Below are positions 16,765 to 25,125 of a stretch of DNA of 64,000 bases, in pieces. The first letter of the stretch is position 1. Every line of letters starts with the position of its first letter. Below the pieces are notes generated by a model. The model did no database searches, had not been told where the DNA came from, and saw nothing but the letters and a program-made list of their open reading frames with translations. Source of the DNA: an uncultured Clostridia bacterium. Its GTDB lineage: Bacteria; Bacillota; Clostridia; TANB77; CAG-508. The stretch lies in assembly GCA_947591045.1 (NCBI GenBank), contig CANQCV010000006.1, positions 1 through 64,000 on the forward strand, read 5' to 3'. Position numbers and translations under genes: made by a program.

Positions 16765-17415
16765 TTATACTTTTACTGTATATAGAATATCGTTTATTTG
16801 TTCTAAACTTACCAATTCATTTTTTCTAAAAGTTAACTTTAATAAGCAAGGAGACACTATATCTAATTCTTTTCCTTTATATTCAAGATTTAAATTCTCA
16901 TTTACTTTACAATAACTTAGTAAATAAAATTTAATTGCTCCTCCATGACTTACTATTGCTATTCTTTTTCCCTCATATTTTTCAATTATCTCACTTATAA
17001 ATTCATTCATCCTCTTATTTGTATCATTTGCACTCTCACCATCTTGAGTTTTAAATTCTGGAAAGGCTAATTGTTCACGAGAAGGATCTCTAGTTGACTT
17101 ATCATTCATAAATTTTGCTAAATCTTCTATATTTCCAAGTTTTCTTTCACATAATCTTTTGTCTAAGTTATATTGTAAATTATTTTCATTTGCAATGTAT
17201 TTTGCTGTCTGCTTTGCCCTTGTGTAACTGCTACACCAAATTATATCAATATTTTTTAGTTCATTGTTTTCACTTAATTTTTTTGAATCTTGTTCACCTT
17301 TAATTGATAATATTTCTTTTTCATTGATTTCTTGTTGCGTCTCGTCTGTGTTTCTAATTCCATCTTCATTAATAGTTTCAGCATGCCTTATTAAATAAAT
17401 TATAGTATCTTTCAT
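16765..17415 (-). CDS. Histidine phosphatase (phosphoglycerate-mutase-like) family protein
   Basis: 216 residues. The catalytic RHAET (LIRHAETIN) is at the N-terminus, a second conserved Arg in SSYTRAKQTA, and the second catalytic His in IVSHGGAIKF. This is the branched His-phosphatase superfamily (cofactor-dependent phosphoglycerate mutase, CobC, SixA and broad phosphatases). The absence of the phosphoglycerate-mutase hallmark segments and the length favour a phosphatase. Substrate unknown. Confidence 0.85.
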   Translation of the reverse strand: MKDTIIYLIRHAETINEDGIRNTDETQQEINEKEILSIKGEQDSKKLSENNELKNIDIIWCSSYTRAKQTAKYIANENNLQYNLDKRLCERKLGNIEDLAKFMNDKSTRDPSREQLAFPEFKTQDGESANDTNKRMNEFISEIIEKYEGKRIAIVSHGGAIKFYLLSYCKVNENLNLEYKGKELDIVSPCLLKLTFRKNELVSLEQINDILYTVKV

Positions 17416-17501
17416 TTATATCAATTCCTATCTTTATTTTTTGAATTATTATACCAACATAAAGTAATTTTTTCAATAATTTATTTTGTACCTTATTAAT
17501 G

Positions 17502-17539
17502 AAAAAGGGCACGGAGAAAAATTTCTTCGTGCCCTTTTT
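17502..17539 (-). terminator. Terminator of the larger repeat-protein gene
   Basis: AAAAAGGGCACG / CGTGCCCTTTTT with imperfect inner stem, ending at the stop codon; near-identical to 15866-15901. Confidence 0.85.
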
Positions 17540-17958
17540 CATGAACTACTTGGTCTTGTTTTTTGAAGTTCTATGCGCCTTCGTCTCATCTGTACACTAG
17601 TCATTTCGCGCTTAGCATAAGATTTTACTTCTTCAATGGTAAGCCCATGCTCTAAACCCAGTCGCATTTCTTGCATTTGGTTCCATTCATATTTTGAACA
17701 AGCATAAACTTTCACTTGCTCAATGGTAAGTCCATATTCGAGACCCCAACGAATTTGTTCCATCTGCCATACATTAAAATTTGAATCGGCTAACACATCT
17801 AATTGATCAATCGTAAATTTGCTATCTATAGCTAAACTGATTTGTTTTTTTTGAAACTTATCTAATTTTTGCTGATCATAAAATTTGGCAGTCTTTCTTC
17901 TTTTAATAACTTCCTTTTTTATATTTTGCTTGTAATTGTGTTTTAACCGTTCGCCCAT
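17539..17958 (-). CDS. Repeat protein with tandem GLTIEQVKVYA-type helical repeats, unknown function
   Basis: 139 residues from the ATG at 17958 (AAAGGAGAC site). After a basic N-terminus (KKEVIKRRKTAKF) come about three and a half ~32-residue repeats with the pattern WxQMxxIRxGLExGLTIEQVKxYAxxxY. They are probably paired helices forming a small solenoid, ending in a basic QMRRRRIEL. It is a paralogue of 15907-16125. Codon 4 is CGG (17947-17949), again as GAA-CGG-T; a +1 shift gives stop immediately. Higher GC than neighbours, perfect promoter, own terminator. Repeats like these could bind protein or nucleic acid, but nothing here shows which. Confidence 0.65.
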   Translation of the reverse strand: MGERLKHNYKQNIKKEVIKRRKTAKFYDQQKLDKFQKKQISLAIDSKFTIDQLDVLADSNFNVWQMEQIRWGLEYGLTIEQVKVYACSKYEWNQMQEMRLGLEHGLTIEEVKSYAKREMTSVQMRRRRIELQKTRPSSS

Positions 17959-18036
17959 TAGTCCGTCTCCTTTCAAATATTGTTATGGAGCTTTATAGCT
18001 GTGTAATAGCTACTTTATTAACATAAGACTTTCCCT

Positions 18037-18065
18037 ATTATATATCATTTATACTTTTTTGTCAA
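18037..18065 (-). promoter_or_regulatory. Consensus promoter of the larger repeat-protein gene
   Basis: TTGACA - 17 bp - TATAAT on the minus strand, with a leader homologous to that of its paralogue. Confidence 0.85.
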
Positions 18066-18085
18066 TTATGTTACCTTTACACTGT

Positions 18086-19300
18086 TTATAGCTTATAATA
18101 TTTAATTATAAACTTTGTACCTGTTTCATCTGAATCCACACTTATAGAGCCATTGTCCTGTTCTATTATTGTTTTTGAAAGTGCCAAGCCAATTCCTATG
18201 CTTTCTGGGCTTGCGTTCTCGCCTTTATAAAATCTTTCAAATATATGTGGTAAATCTTTTTTTGATATTCCTTTGCCAAAATCTTTTATCTCTATCATAG
18301 AATATACGCTATTTTGCTCATAGCTTACTATTATTTTTTGATTTTCTTTTGAATGTTCTATACAATTTTTCAAAATATTAGTAATTGCCTCTATTTGCCA
18401 TTTGCTATCGCATTTTATCTTTGCTTTTTCATTACCATTTACTTTAATAACAATGTTTTTTAAATCGCATAATGCCAAAACATTTTTTACAGACTCATCT
18501 ATGATTTCCTTTATTTTTCTTTCTTCTTCGATAAAATGAATCGTGTTTGCATCAAATTTTGATAATTTTAAAATGGCTTGTACTAAAAAGTTTATATTTG
18601 TTACTTCTCGTTTTATGTCTTTTATAAAGTCATTTCTTGTAGCTGTATCCATATTAGAGTCATCAATCAAATTATCCAACATAACTAAAATACTTGTTAG
18701 TGGTGTTTTTATTTGATGTGATATGTCTTCTAATGATTTTTTTAAATTTAATTTATCTAAATTTGAGATTTCTGCTGATTCTTTTAGCATTATAGTTGTT
18801 TTATATATCTCATTTTTTAAAATAGATAGTTCATCTTCTGACATTGAATCTATATTTAATTCATAATTCTTTTTATTAATTTCTTCTATATACTTTGTAA
18901 TATCACCAATATCTTTTTCTTTTTGCCTATTATACATCATAAATATAACTAAAATTATCACAAGACTAATCGCCATAAACAATATATTTAATAGTAAAAA
19001 TCTATGATAATATATATCATTTTGTATAACAATAGATTTATTTTTTACATCTATTCCATATTTTTCAAATATTATACTATCAGTATCATTTTCACTATTT
19101 AATATCTCAATAATCTCTTTTTCTGATAGGTTAGAATATTTTTGTTGCAAAGCATTTACTATTAAAGATAATTTGTTGTTAAAATTTTTATTATATACAT
19201 GATATTCATATATATTTATAGCTAAAAACACTACAAGCAAACATATAGATATTAAAAGTGTTTTTACTAAATATCTTTTTAATTTAATCTTGTTCTTCAT
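18086..19300 (-). CDS. Sensor histidine kinase
   Basis: 404 residues. Two membrane helices (about 10-30 and 98-120) flank a ~65-residue extracytoplasmic loop; then a HisKA helix with the phospho-acceptor His near residue 194 in DISHQIKTPL, and a HATPase domain with N box NILKNCIEHS, G1 DFGKGISKKD and G2 GIGLALSK. It autophosphorylates and passes phosphate to the OmpR-type regulator, whose 3' end overlaps its start by 17 bp. Position next to an ABC transporter with a large FtsX-type permease suggests a Bce-like arrangement sensing antimicrobial peptides or envelope stress. Confidence 0.92.
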   Translation of the reverse strand: MKNKIKLKRYLVKTLLISICLLVVFLAINIYEYHVYNKNFNNKLSLIVNALQQKYSNLSEKEIIEILNSENDTDSIIFEKYGIDVKNKSIVIQNDIYYHRFLLLNILFMAISLVIILVIFMMYNRQKEKDIGDITKYIEEINKKNYELNIDSMSEDELSILKNEIYKTTIMLKESAEISNLDKLNLKKSLEDISHQIKTPLTSILVMLDNLIDDSNMDTATRNDFIKDIKREVTNINFLVQAILKLSKFDANTIHFIEEERKIKEIIDESVKNVLALCDLKNIVIKVNGNEKAKIKCDSKWQIEAITNILKNCIEHSKENQKIIVSYEQNSVYSMIEIKDFGKGISKKDLPHIFERFYKGENASPESIGIGLALSKTIIEQDNGSISVDSDETGTKFIIKYYKL

Positions 19301-19946
19301 TTATTATATACCCCATGCCTTTTATAGTTGTAATTATATTTGAATCAATCTTCTCTCGTATTCTTTTAAAATATACTGTAATAGTATGGTCATCTACATC
19401 ATTTCCTGTCCACTCCCATATCTTGTCTAATATTATGTTTCTACTTACAACTTTATTTATATTTGTAAATAGCAAATTTACCAGCTTTAACTCTAATGCT
19501 GTTAGTTCAATTTGCTGACCATTTTTACATAATGTTAGTTTATCCATATCAAAAGTAATATCTTTTACTTTTATAACACTTTTCTTTTTTGAGCGTAACA
19601 ATATTTTATTTATTCTAGCAAGAAGTTCTTTTGTGCTAAAAGGTTTTGTAATATAATCTTCTGCACCTATGTTTAGGCCTTTTACAATATCATCTTCTTC
19701 ATCTTTTGCAGTTAAGAAAATGGTTGGTATTTTTAAATCTTTAATTGTATCTTTAAATAATTCAAAACCATCTCCATCTGGTAAAGCTATGTCCAATATT
19801 ATTAAATCTATATTAGTATTATTTTTTAAAAATTCCTTTGTTTCTCTTACGCTTGTTGTATATGATAATTTATAATTGTTTTTTTCAAAAGAATAGTTAA
19901 GTCCTTTTATAATTGAAGTATTATCTTCTACTAATAAAATGTTCAT
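19284..19946 (-). CDS. OmpR/PhoB-family response regulator
   Basis: 220 residues. Receiver domain with acidic pocket VEDN near the start, phospho-acceptor Asp near residue 52 (LDIALPDGDG), Thr/Lys switch residues (FLTAKD, YITKPF), then a winged-helix DNA-binding domain (ELTALELKLVNLL, DDHTITVYFKRIREK). It partners with the kinase encoded immediately downstream and probably controls the adjacent ABC transporter genes, which end just upstream of it, separated by a terminator. Confidence 0.93.
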   Translation of the reverse strand: MNILLVEDNTSIIKGLNYSFEKNNYKLSYTTSVRETKEFLKNNTNIDLIILDIALPDGDGFELFKDTIKDLKIPTIFLTAKDEEDDIVKGLNIGAEDYITKPFSTKELLARINKILLRSKKKSVIKVKDITFDMDKLTLCKNGQQIELTALELKLVNLLFTNINKVVSRNIILDKIWEWTGNDVDDHTITVYFKRIREKIDSNIITTIKGMGYIINEEQD

Positions 19947-19982
19947 ATTAAACCCCTTTCTTTTAATATTATATCACATTAT

Positions 19983-20004
19983 AAAAGGGCCTTTCAGCCC
20001 TTTT
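19983..20004 (-). terminator. Terminator after the ABC permease gene
   Basis: AAAAGGGC / GCCCTTTT stem between the permease stop and the response-regulator start. Confidence 0.8.
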
Positions 20005-20005
20005 A

Positions 20006-22675
20006 TTAAATATTTTCATTTCTAATTGTTTCAATAGTATTTTGTTTATTAATCTTTCTTATTGAATATCTCATAATTATAGATATTAGAAGAAATACAA
20101 CACATATAGATAGTATTATTGCAACTATTGGCAATTTATATGGCATACCAGTATCTTGCGCTAAATGCATTATATATGATAAAATTATGCCTATTGTAAT
20201 ACCAAATATTAGTGACTTTACACCCATAAATAAACTCTCTAACCTTATCATTCTATTAAATTCTTTTGTTGTCATACCAACAGATTTAAGCATTGCAAAT
20301 TCTTGCTTTCTAAGTTCCATATTTGTTGTTATTGTATTAAATATATTTGTTATTCCAATTAAAGATATAACTATTATAAATCCATATAAAAAGATTCCCA
20401 ATAATGTAAATAAATTATTCATCATTTTAATATTTTCTTCGTTAATAGTAGAACTATAATTTTCATCTTCTAAAAGTTCCATTACATCACTTTGAAATTT
20501 GTCAACATCATTTACTTTATAATAAATGTTAAGCTTATCAGTTTTGCCTATTTTGTCAAATAGTTCGTCACTAATAATACACATTATTTCAAGACTGTTT
20601 TTTAATCCAAATGGTTTTGTATCTGTAACATAGCCTATTTCTAGATTATAACTTTTATCATTATCAATCACACCTTCAATTTTGTCACCTGCATTATAGT
20701 CATATACTCTCATATATTTATGTTCATATTTGTTTTTATCCTCAATATATTTTGATATATCTCTATAATCTAACAATATTCCCTTATCTTTAATATCATC
20801 ATAATCTAGTCCTAATGATTTAACATATTTTTCATATTGTGCTTTTCCTAACGAATAAAATGTTAAATATGAATTTGTATTCTCCTTTAATTTTAAATTA
20901 AGCCATTCTACATATTCTGGATTATACTTAGCATCTTTATAACTAATGCCAGACTCTCTTAATATAGTATAATCTTCAACGCTATCTAATGTTGTTGTAG
21001 CTACAAACTTTTCATAATTATTATCATCTATATTTTTTGTATGTATCTCCGCATTATATTCTAACACTTTAAATTCATTTTCAATTTCATCAAAAGCAGA
21101 ACTCATAAAACTATAAAGAGCAATAAATACAAATACTGATACAATAATAGAAATAACAGTAGTTCTATATTTTTTCTTATTTCTTTTTAAGTTCTTAAAT
21201 GATATTTCTCCACCCATACCAAATAATTTTTTTATAAATTTCGGACTTTTTAGTTTTTTGCTTTTTATTTTAATATTTGCACTATTTCTTATAGATTCTA
21301 TTGGAGATACTTTTGATGCTCTTTTTGCACTTCTAAAAGCTGAAAAATATAGTGTTACAATTCCTAATATTATAGATATTACCACTGCTGTCAAAGAAAA
21401 GATAAACTCTAACTTTATACCAGTTGCTAACATCTGCTTTAAATAGTAATTGCTAACAATTATAAGTATAAATGATGCAAAAAAGCCTGACAATATTCCA
21501 AGAGGTATACCAATAATTCCTAAAATAGTAGCCTCATAAAAAACATTTTTCTTTATCTGTTTTTTGGTAGCCCCAATACTTCTAAGCATTCCATATTGTT
21601 TTATTTTTTCTGTTATAGAAATATCAAAACTATTTTTTATGCAAAATACAGATGTAAACACAATAATTCCAATTACAATACATACAACAACTCCTAATTC
21701 ACCAACAGTATTAGTACTTATTGGGTTTGTCTCTAATGCAATTAAATAACTATTTATACTTATATCATATTTTGCCTTTTCCATTTCTTTGGAATATCTG
21801 TTTTCTTCTTCTTTATTTAATACCGCTCCACCAGAATTTGCTTTTTCAAATAATTCTTCATCTACACCTAATATATTTGCAGTAATCTTATAGCAGTTTT
21901 TACTTCCTTCTTTTGTATATTTTGCATATACATCAATATTTCCAACTAAATCATTTTCATTTACATATGTTATAAAAGTGTAACCTGGTGCAGAATAACT
22001 TTCAATATTACTTGCAGGTCTTTCAATAATTCCCACAATTTTATATGTTTTAGATACTGTATCTATAATTTTTTCATTACTTTTAGTTGTACTTCCTTCA
22101 TCTATAACCTCACCTGTACTTGCATCTGTCATTTGAAAAGACGAATCACTTTCATAATAAGGATTTGATTGGTCTAATTCATATCCTTCCGAAGTTACTC
22201 TTTTACCTATATTTAGAGTTATACTATCTCCTACTTTTAAAACTAATCTACCATTAGTTTTAAGATGTGTAGGTATAATTATTTCATTTTCATTTTCTGG
22301 AAGTCTTCCCTCTACTAATTTTATAGAAAGATTTTCTAATGAATCTTTTGTAAATGCCTTAACATAAGCATAAGGTTTATTCTCATTTTTAGTATTTATT
22401 TTTGCATAACCTATATTTTTAGTTAAATGTACATTTTCGATTCCTCTGTTATCCTTAAAAGTATATAACTCATCTATTGGAACATTATAAAATGCCACAT
22501 GAAAATTTCCTTTTTGATATGTCTCATAATTTATTAAAGATTGTATTCCACTTGCATAAATTGATGCAACAGCTGTGATAAGTGCAACAGATAGAATAAT
22601 GCCCATTATTGTTACAATTGTTCTTTTCTTGTTTAATTTAAGGTTTTTAATTGTTAATTTATTAAGTAAGTTCAT
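20006..22675 (-). CDS. ABC transporter permease with two FtsX domains
   Basis: 889 residues. An N-terminal membrane helix (about 18-40) precedes a ~250-residue extracytoplasmic domain; a first FtsX block with the SIGATKKQIKKNVFYEA coupling motif follows, then a second membrane-anchored extracytoplasmic domain and a C-terminal FtsX block with the SVGMTTKEFNRM coupling motif. Such MacB/Bce-type permeases work as mechanotransmitters or exporters with a cytoplasmic ATPase; this one starts 15 bp after the ATPase stop. Likely role: resistance to peptide antibiotics or lipoprotein/cell-wall handling, together with the adjacent two-component system. Its own frame is intact. Confidence 0.88.
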   Translation of the reverse strand: MNLLNKLTIKNLKLNKKRTIVTIMGIILSVALITAVASIYASGIQSLINYETYQKGNFHVAFYNVPIDELYTFKDNRGIENVHLTKNIGYAKINTKNENKPYAYVKAFTKDSLENLSIKLVEGRLPENENEIIIPTHLKTNGRLVLKVGDSITLNIGKRVTSEGYELDQSNPYYESDSSFQMTDASTGEVIDEGSTTKSNEKIIDTVSKTYKIVGIIERPASNIESYSAPGYTFITYVNENDLVGNIDVYAKYTKEGSKNCYKITANILGVDEELFEKANSGGAVLNKEEENRYSKEMEKAKYDISINSYLIALETNPISTNTVGELGVVVCIVIGIIVFTSVFCIKNSFDISITEKIKQYGMLRSIGATKKQIKKNVFYEATILGIIGIPLGILSGFFASFILIIVSNYYLKQMLATGIKLEFIFSLTAVVISIILGIVTLYFSAFRSAKRASKVSPIESIRNSANIKIKSKKLKSPKFIKKLFGMGGEISFKNLKRNKKKYRTTVISIIVSVFVFIALYSFMSSAFDEIENEFKVLEYNAEIHTKNIDDNNYEKFVATTTLDSVEDYTILRESGISYKDAKYNPEYVEWLNLKLKENTNSYLTFYSLGKAQYEKYVKSLGLDYDDIKDKGILLDYRDISKYIEDKNKYEHKYMRVYDYNAGDKIEGVIDNDKSYNLEIGYVTDTKPFGLKNSLEIMCIISDELFDKIGKTDKLNIYYKVNDVDKFQSDVMELLEDENYSSTINEENIKMMNNLFTLLGIFLYGFIIVISLIGITNIFNTITTNMELRKQEFAMLKSVGMTTKEFNRMIRLESLFMGVKSLIFGITIGIILSYIMHLAQDTGMPYKLPIVAIILSICVVFLLISIIMRYSIRKINKQNTIETIRNENI

Positions 22676-22689
22676 ATTTTTACCTCCTT

Positions 22690-23352
22690 TTAAACAATTT
22701 TTCCATCTTCAATTTTAATAATTCTGTCTGCCTCTTTTGCTATTTCCATATTATGAGTAATCATTATTATAGTTTGCTTTAATTCTTTATTCGATTTTTT
22801 TAGTAGTGCAACTATCTCATCACTTGACTTTGAGTCTAAATTTCCTGTTGGCTCATCTGCTAAAATTATAGTAGGATTTGTAATTAAAGCTCTACCTATA
22901 CTAGTCCTTTGTTGCTATCCACCTGACAATTCATTTGGAAGATGTTTTCTTCTATTTTGAAGTCCCAAAATATTTAACATCTCATCTAATTTTTCCCTAT
23001 TAATTTCACGATTATCTAATGATAATGGTAGAGTTATATTTTCCTCTACATTTAATATAGGTATCAAATTATAAAATTGATATATCAGCCCAACTTGTCT
23101 TCTTCTAAAAATAGCTAGTTTATCATCATTAAATGAAAATATGTCTTTACCATCAATATAAACTTTGCCAGAAGTTGGTCTATCTACACCACCTATTATA
23201 TGTAGTAAAGTTGATTTTCCACTTCCAGATGCTCCAACTATTGCAACAAATTCTCCTTTTTCTACTGAAAAAGAAACATTATCTAATGCAACAACTTTTG
23301 ACTCTTCTTTACCATAAATTTTAGTTAAATTTTGAACTTTTAATATTTCCAT
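22690..23352 (-). pseudogene. ABC transporter ATPase (MacB/LolD/BceA type) interrupted by an in-frame TAG
   Basis: The 220-residue reading frame is complete except for TAG at 22915-22917. Walker A GASGSGKST, the Q-loop (YQFYNLIPIL), signature LSGG, Walker B ILADEP and TGNLD, and the H-loop THN are all present across the two parts. The amber sits exactly after LSGG where the family has Gln (LSGGQQQR); one C-to-T change from CAG would explain it. Everything downstream is in frame and undamaged. It is therefore a very recent nonsense mutation, a sequence error, or a suppressed stop; without read-through the transporter lacks a working ATPase. TAG is used as a normal stop elsewhere here. Confidence 0.85.
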
Positions 23353-23422
23353 AACTTAAAAAACTCCTTTCTTGTTACAAGTAAATTATACAATAGTAAA
23401 AGTTACAACTAAGTTACAAAAT

Positions 23423-23450
23423 AAAAAAAGCAATTTCAATTGCTTTTTTT
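23423..23450. terminator. Terminator after the UbiA-family gene
   Basis: AAAAAAAGCAATT / AATTGCTTTTTTT stem just downstream of the UbiA-like gene; symmetrical. Confidence 0.8.
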
Positions 23451-23457
23451 ATTTAAA

Positions 23458-24348
23458 CTATATAACAATTAAACCTAACATAATTATGAAATAAAATATT
23501 ACTAACATTATTAATATTTTATCTGATAATAATACTTCTACTGGATCTCCTGAGGAGTTGTTTTCTATATTAAGGCTGTATTTCATACATATAATTATTA
23601 CTAATGGCACGGTTAATATAAAATAACTTGTACCAAACTTTTCAATATTTTGTACATCAACACACCATAGAGAATAAAATACATTTGTAAGAGTTAAGAA
23701 CATATACATATTTTTATCTAAAAAATCTTTTGTATAATATTTTAAAACCTCTCTTGTTTCTCCTTTTAATTGCATCAACTCGTTCCTTCTTTTTCCCAAA
23801 GATAAATAAAAGGAAAAAGAAATAATTGTTAAATATAGCCAATGCGATACCTTTACATTAATTAAACTAGCACCATATATAACTCTTAATAAAAAATATG
23901 TTACAAGAATAAGTACATCTAATAATTGTATTTTTTTTAATTTTTTGCTATACAATATATTTAATACTAAATATATTAATAAAATTACAATACTATCATA
24001 ATTCATTTTAAACAATATATTTATAGTAATTATAACAATGATTAAAACTGCAATTAATATATAACTTTCTCTTTTTGTTACTCTGCCTGAAGCAATAGGT
24101 CTTTTACTCTTTTCTGGATGCTTTCTATCATTATCTATGTCTTGGATATCATTAATAATATATACAATAGAAGATAATAATGAAAAAATTATAAAGCCAA
24201 TTAAAACTTTTATATCTTTTTCTATTTCATAAAAATTGAGACTAAATATGATTGGTAGAAAAATTAAAAAATTTTTTATATAATGTTTCATTCTCATTAA
24301 TTTTATATAATCTATAATTTTATTTTTTAAAAATAACTTACTTATCAT
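23458..24348 (-). CDS. UbiA-family prenyltransferase (DPPR-synthase-like)
   Basis: 296 residues with about eight membrane helices. The first Asp-rich motif NDIQDIDNDRKHPEKSKRP, followed by IASG, is the UbiA signature, in the form seen in decaprenyl-phosphate phosphoribosyltransferase-like proteins. The enzyme would join a polyprenyl phosphate to a small donor in the membrane, plausibly for surface-glycan synthesis. Its ATG overlaps the end of the upstream SanA-like gene by 11 bp, so they are translationally coupled. The exact substrate is not decidable. Confidence 0.8.
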   Translation of the reverse strand: MISKLFLKNKIIDYIKLMRMKHYIKNFLIFLPIIFSLNFYEIEKDIKVLIGFIIFSLLSSIVYIINDIQDIDNDRKHPEKSKRPIASGRVTKRESYILIAVLIIVIITINILFKMNYDSIVILLIYLVLNILYSKKLKKIQLLDVLILVTYFLLRVIYGASLINVKVSHWLYLTIISFSFYLSLGKRRNELMQLKGETREVLKYYTKDFLDKNMYMFLTLTNVFYSLWCVDVQNIEKFGTSYFILTVPLVIIICMKYSLNIENNSSGDPVEVLLSDKILIMLVIFYFIIMLGLIVI

Positions 24349-25012
24349 TAGTTATATCTCCATTTCCTGATACTGGTATACTATCTCCTAAAAAGGTAGG
24401 TTTTGGTTTAAATATGCACTGTATAAAATCTTTGTTTCTTGCCAATATTTCTCTTATTTCTCTATAAGTTGCTCCTGCATATACTCTTGGGTCAGCAGGA
24501 ACTCCCACTGCTTCTAATCCTAATCTATTGGCTATATATAAAGCTCTATATAAATGATATTCCTGAGTAACTATGATAATTTTATTTGCCTTAAATATTT
24601 CTTTTGCTCTATATATACTTTCATATGTTGAAAGCCCAGCATGATCCATAAAAATATTTTCAGAAGGAACTTCTTTATCAATAGCAAATTGTTTCATTAC
24701 ATTAACTTCGTCGTAGTCTGCTCTACTATGGTCGCCTGTCATAATTATTTTTGTAGCAACACCTTTTTTGTATAAATTAATACCTTCGTTTAATCTATCT
24801 TCTAACATTGGACTTGGTTTATCTTTCCAAATTCCTGCTCCTAAGACAACTATGCAATCCATATCTTTTACATTAGAAAAGTCGTTGTCTTTAATTATTT
24901 GAGACTTAGTTGATAGTTTTACATATCCATTTATTCCTAAAACAATTATTGCCAAAATTAATATAATAATTAAAAATATTATCAATATCATTTTTAGTTT
25001 TTTCCCTTTCAT
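24338..25012 (-). CDS. SanA/YdcF-like DUF218 membrane protein
   Basis: 224 residues from the ATG at 25012, which has AAGGTG ahead of it. One N-terminal membrane helix is followed by the DUF218 fold: IVVLGAGIWKDKPSPMLEDRLN, IIMTGDHSRADYDE, and TQEYHLYRALY. Relatives (SanA, YdcF, ElyC) act in envelope polysaccharide or peptidoglycan precursor metabolism and vancomycin exclusion. It is coupled to the UbiA-like gene, supporting a lipid-linked glycan role. Confidence 0.82.
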   Translation of the reverse strand: MKGKKLKMILIIFLIIILILAIIVLGINGYVKLSTKSQIIKDNDFSNVKDMDCIVVLGAGIWKDKPSPMLEDRLNEGINLYKKGVATKIIMTGDHSRADYDEVNVMKQFAIDKEVPSENIFMDHAGLSTYESIYRAKEIFKANKIIIVTQEYHLYRALYIANRLGLEAVGVPADPRVYAGATYREIREILARNKDFIQCIFKPKPTFLGDSIPVSGNGDITNDK

Positions 25013-25125
25013 AATTAAATCACACCTTTTAGTACATATACTGTTTACGATTATATAATAAAAGACAGATAATTTCAACTAATTATCTGTCTCCCTTTCA
25101 AATTCTTAATATCTTTAGACCTCAT

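Noticed and set aside
22690-23352. Reassignment of TAG to glutamine, suggested by LSGG-TAG-QQR
   Set aside because: TAG ends several intact genes here (for example at 2019-2021, 2564-2566 and 11615-11617), so a general reassignment is not supported.
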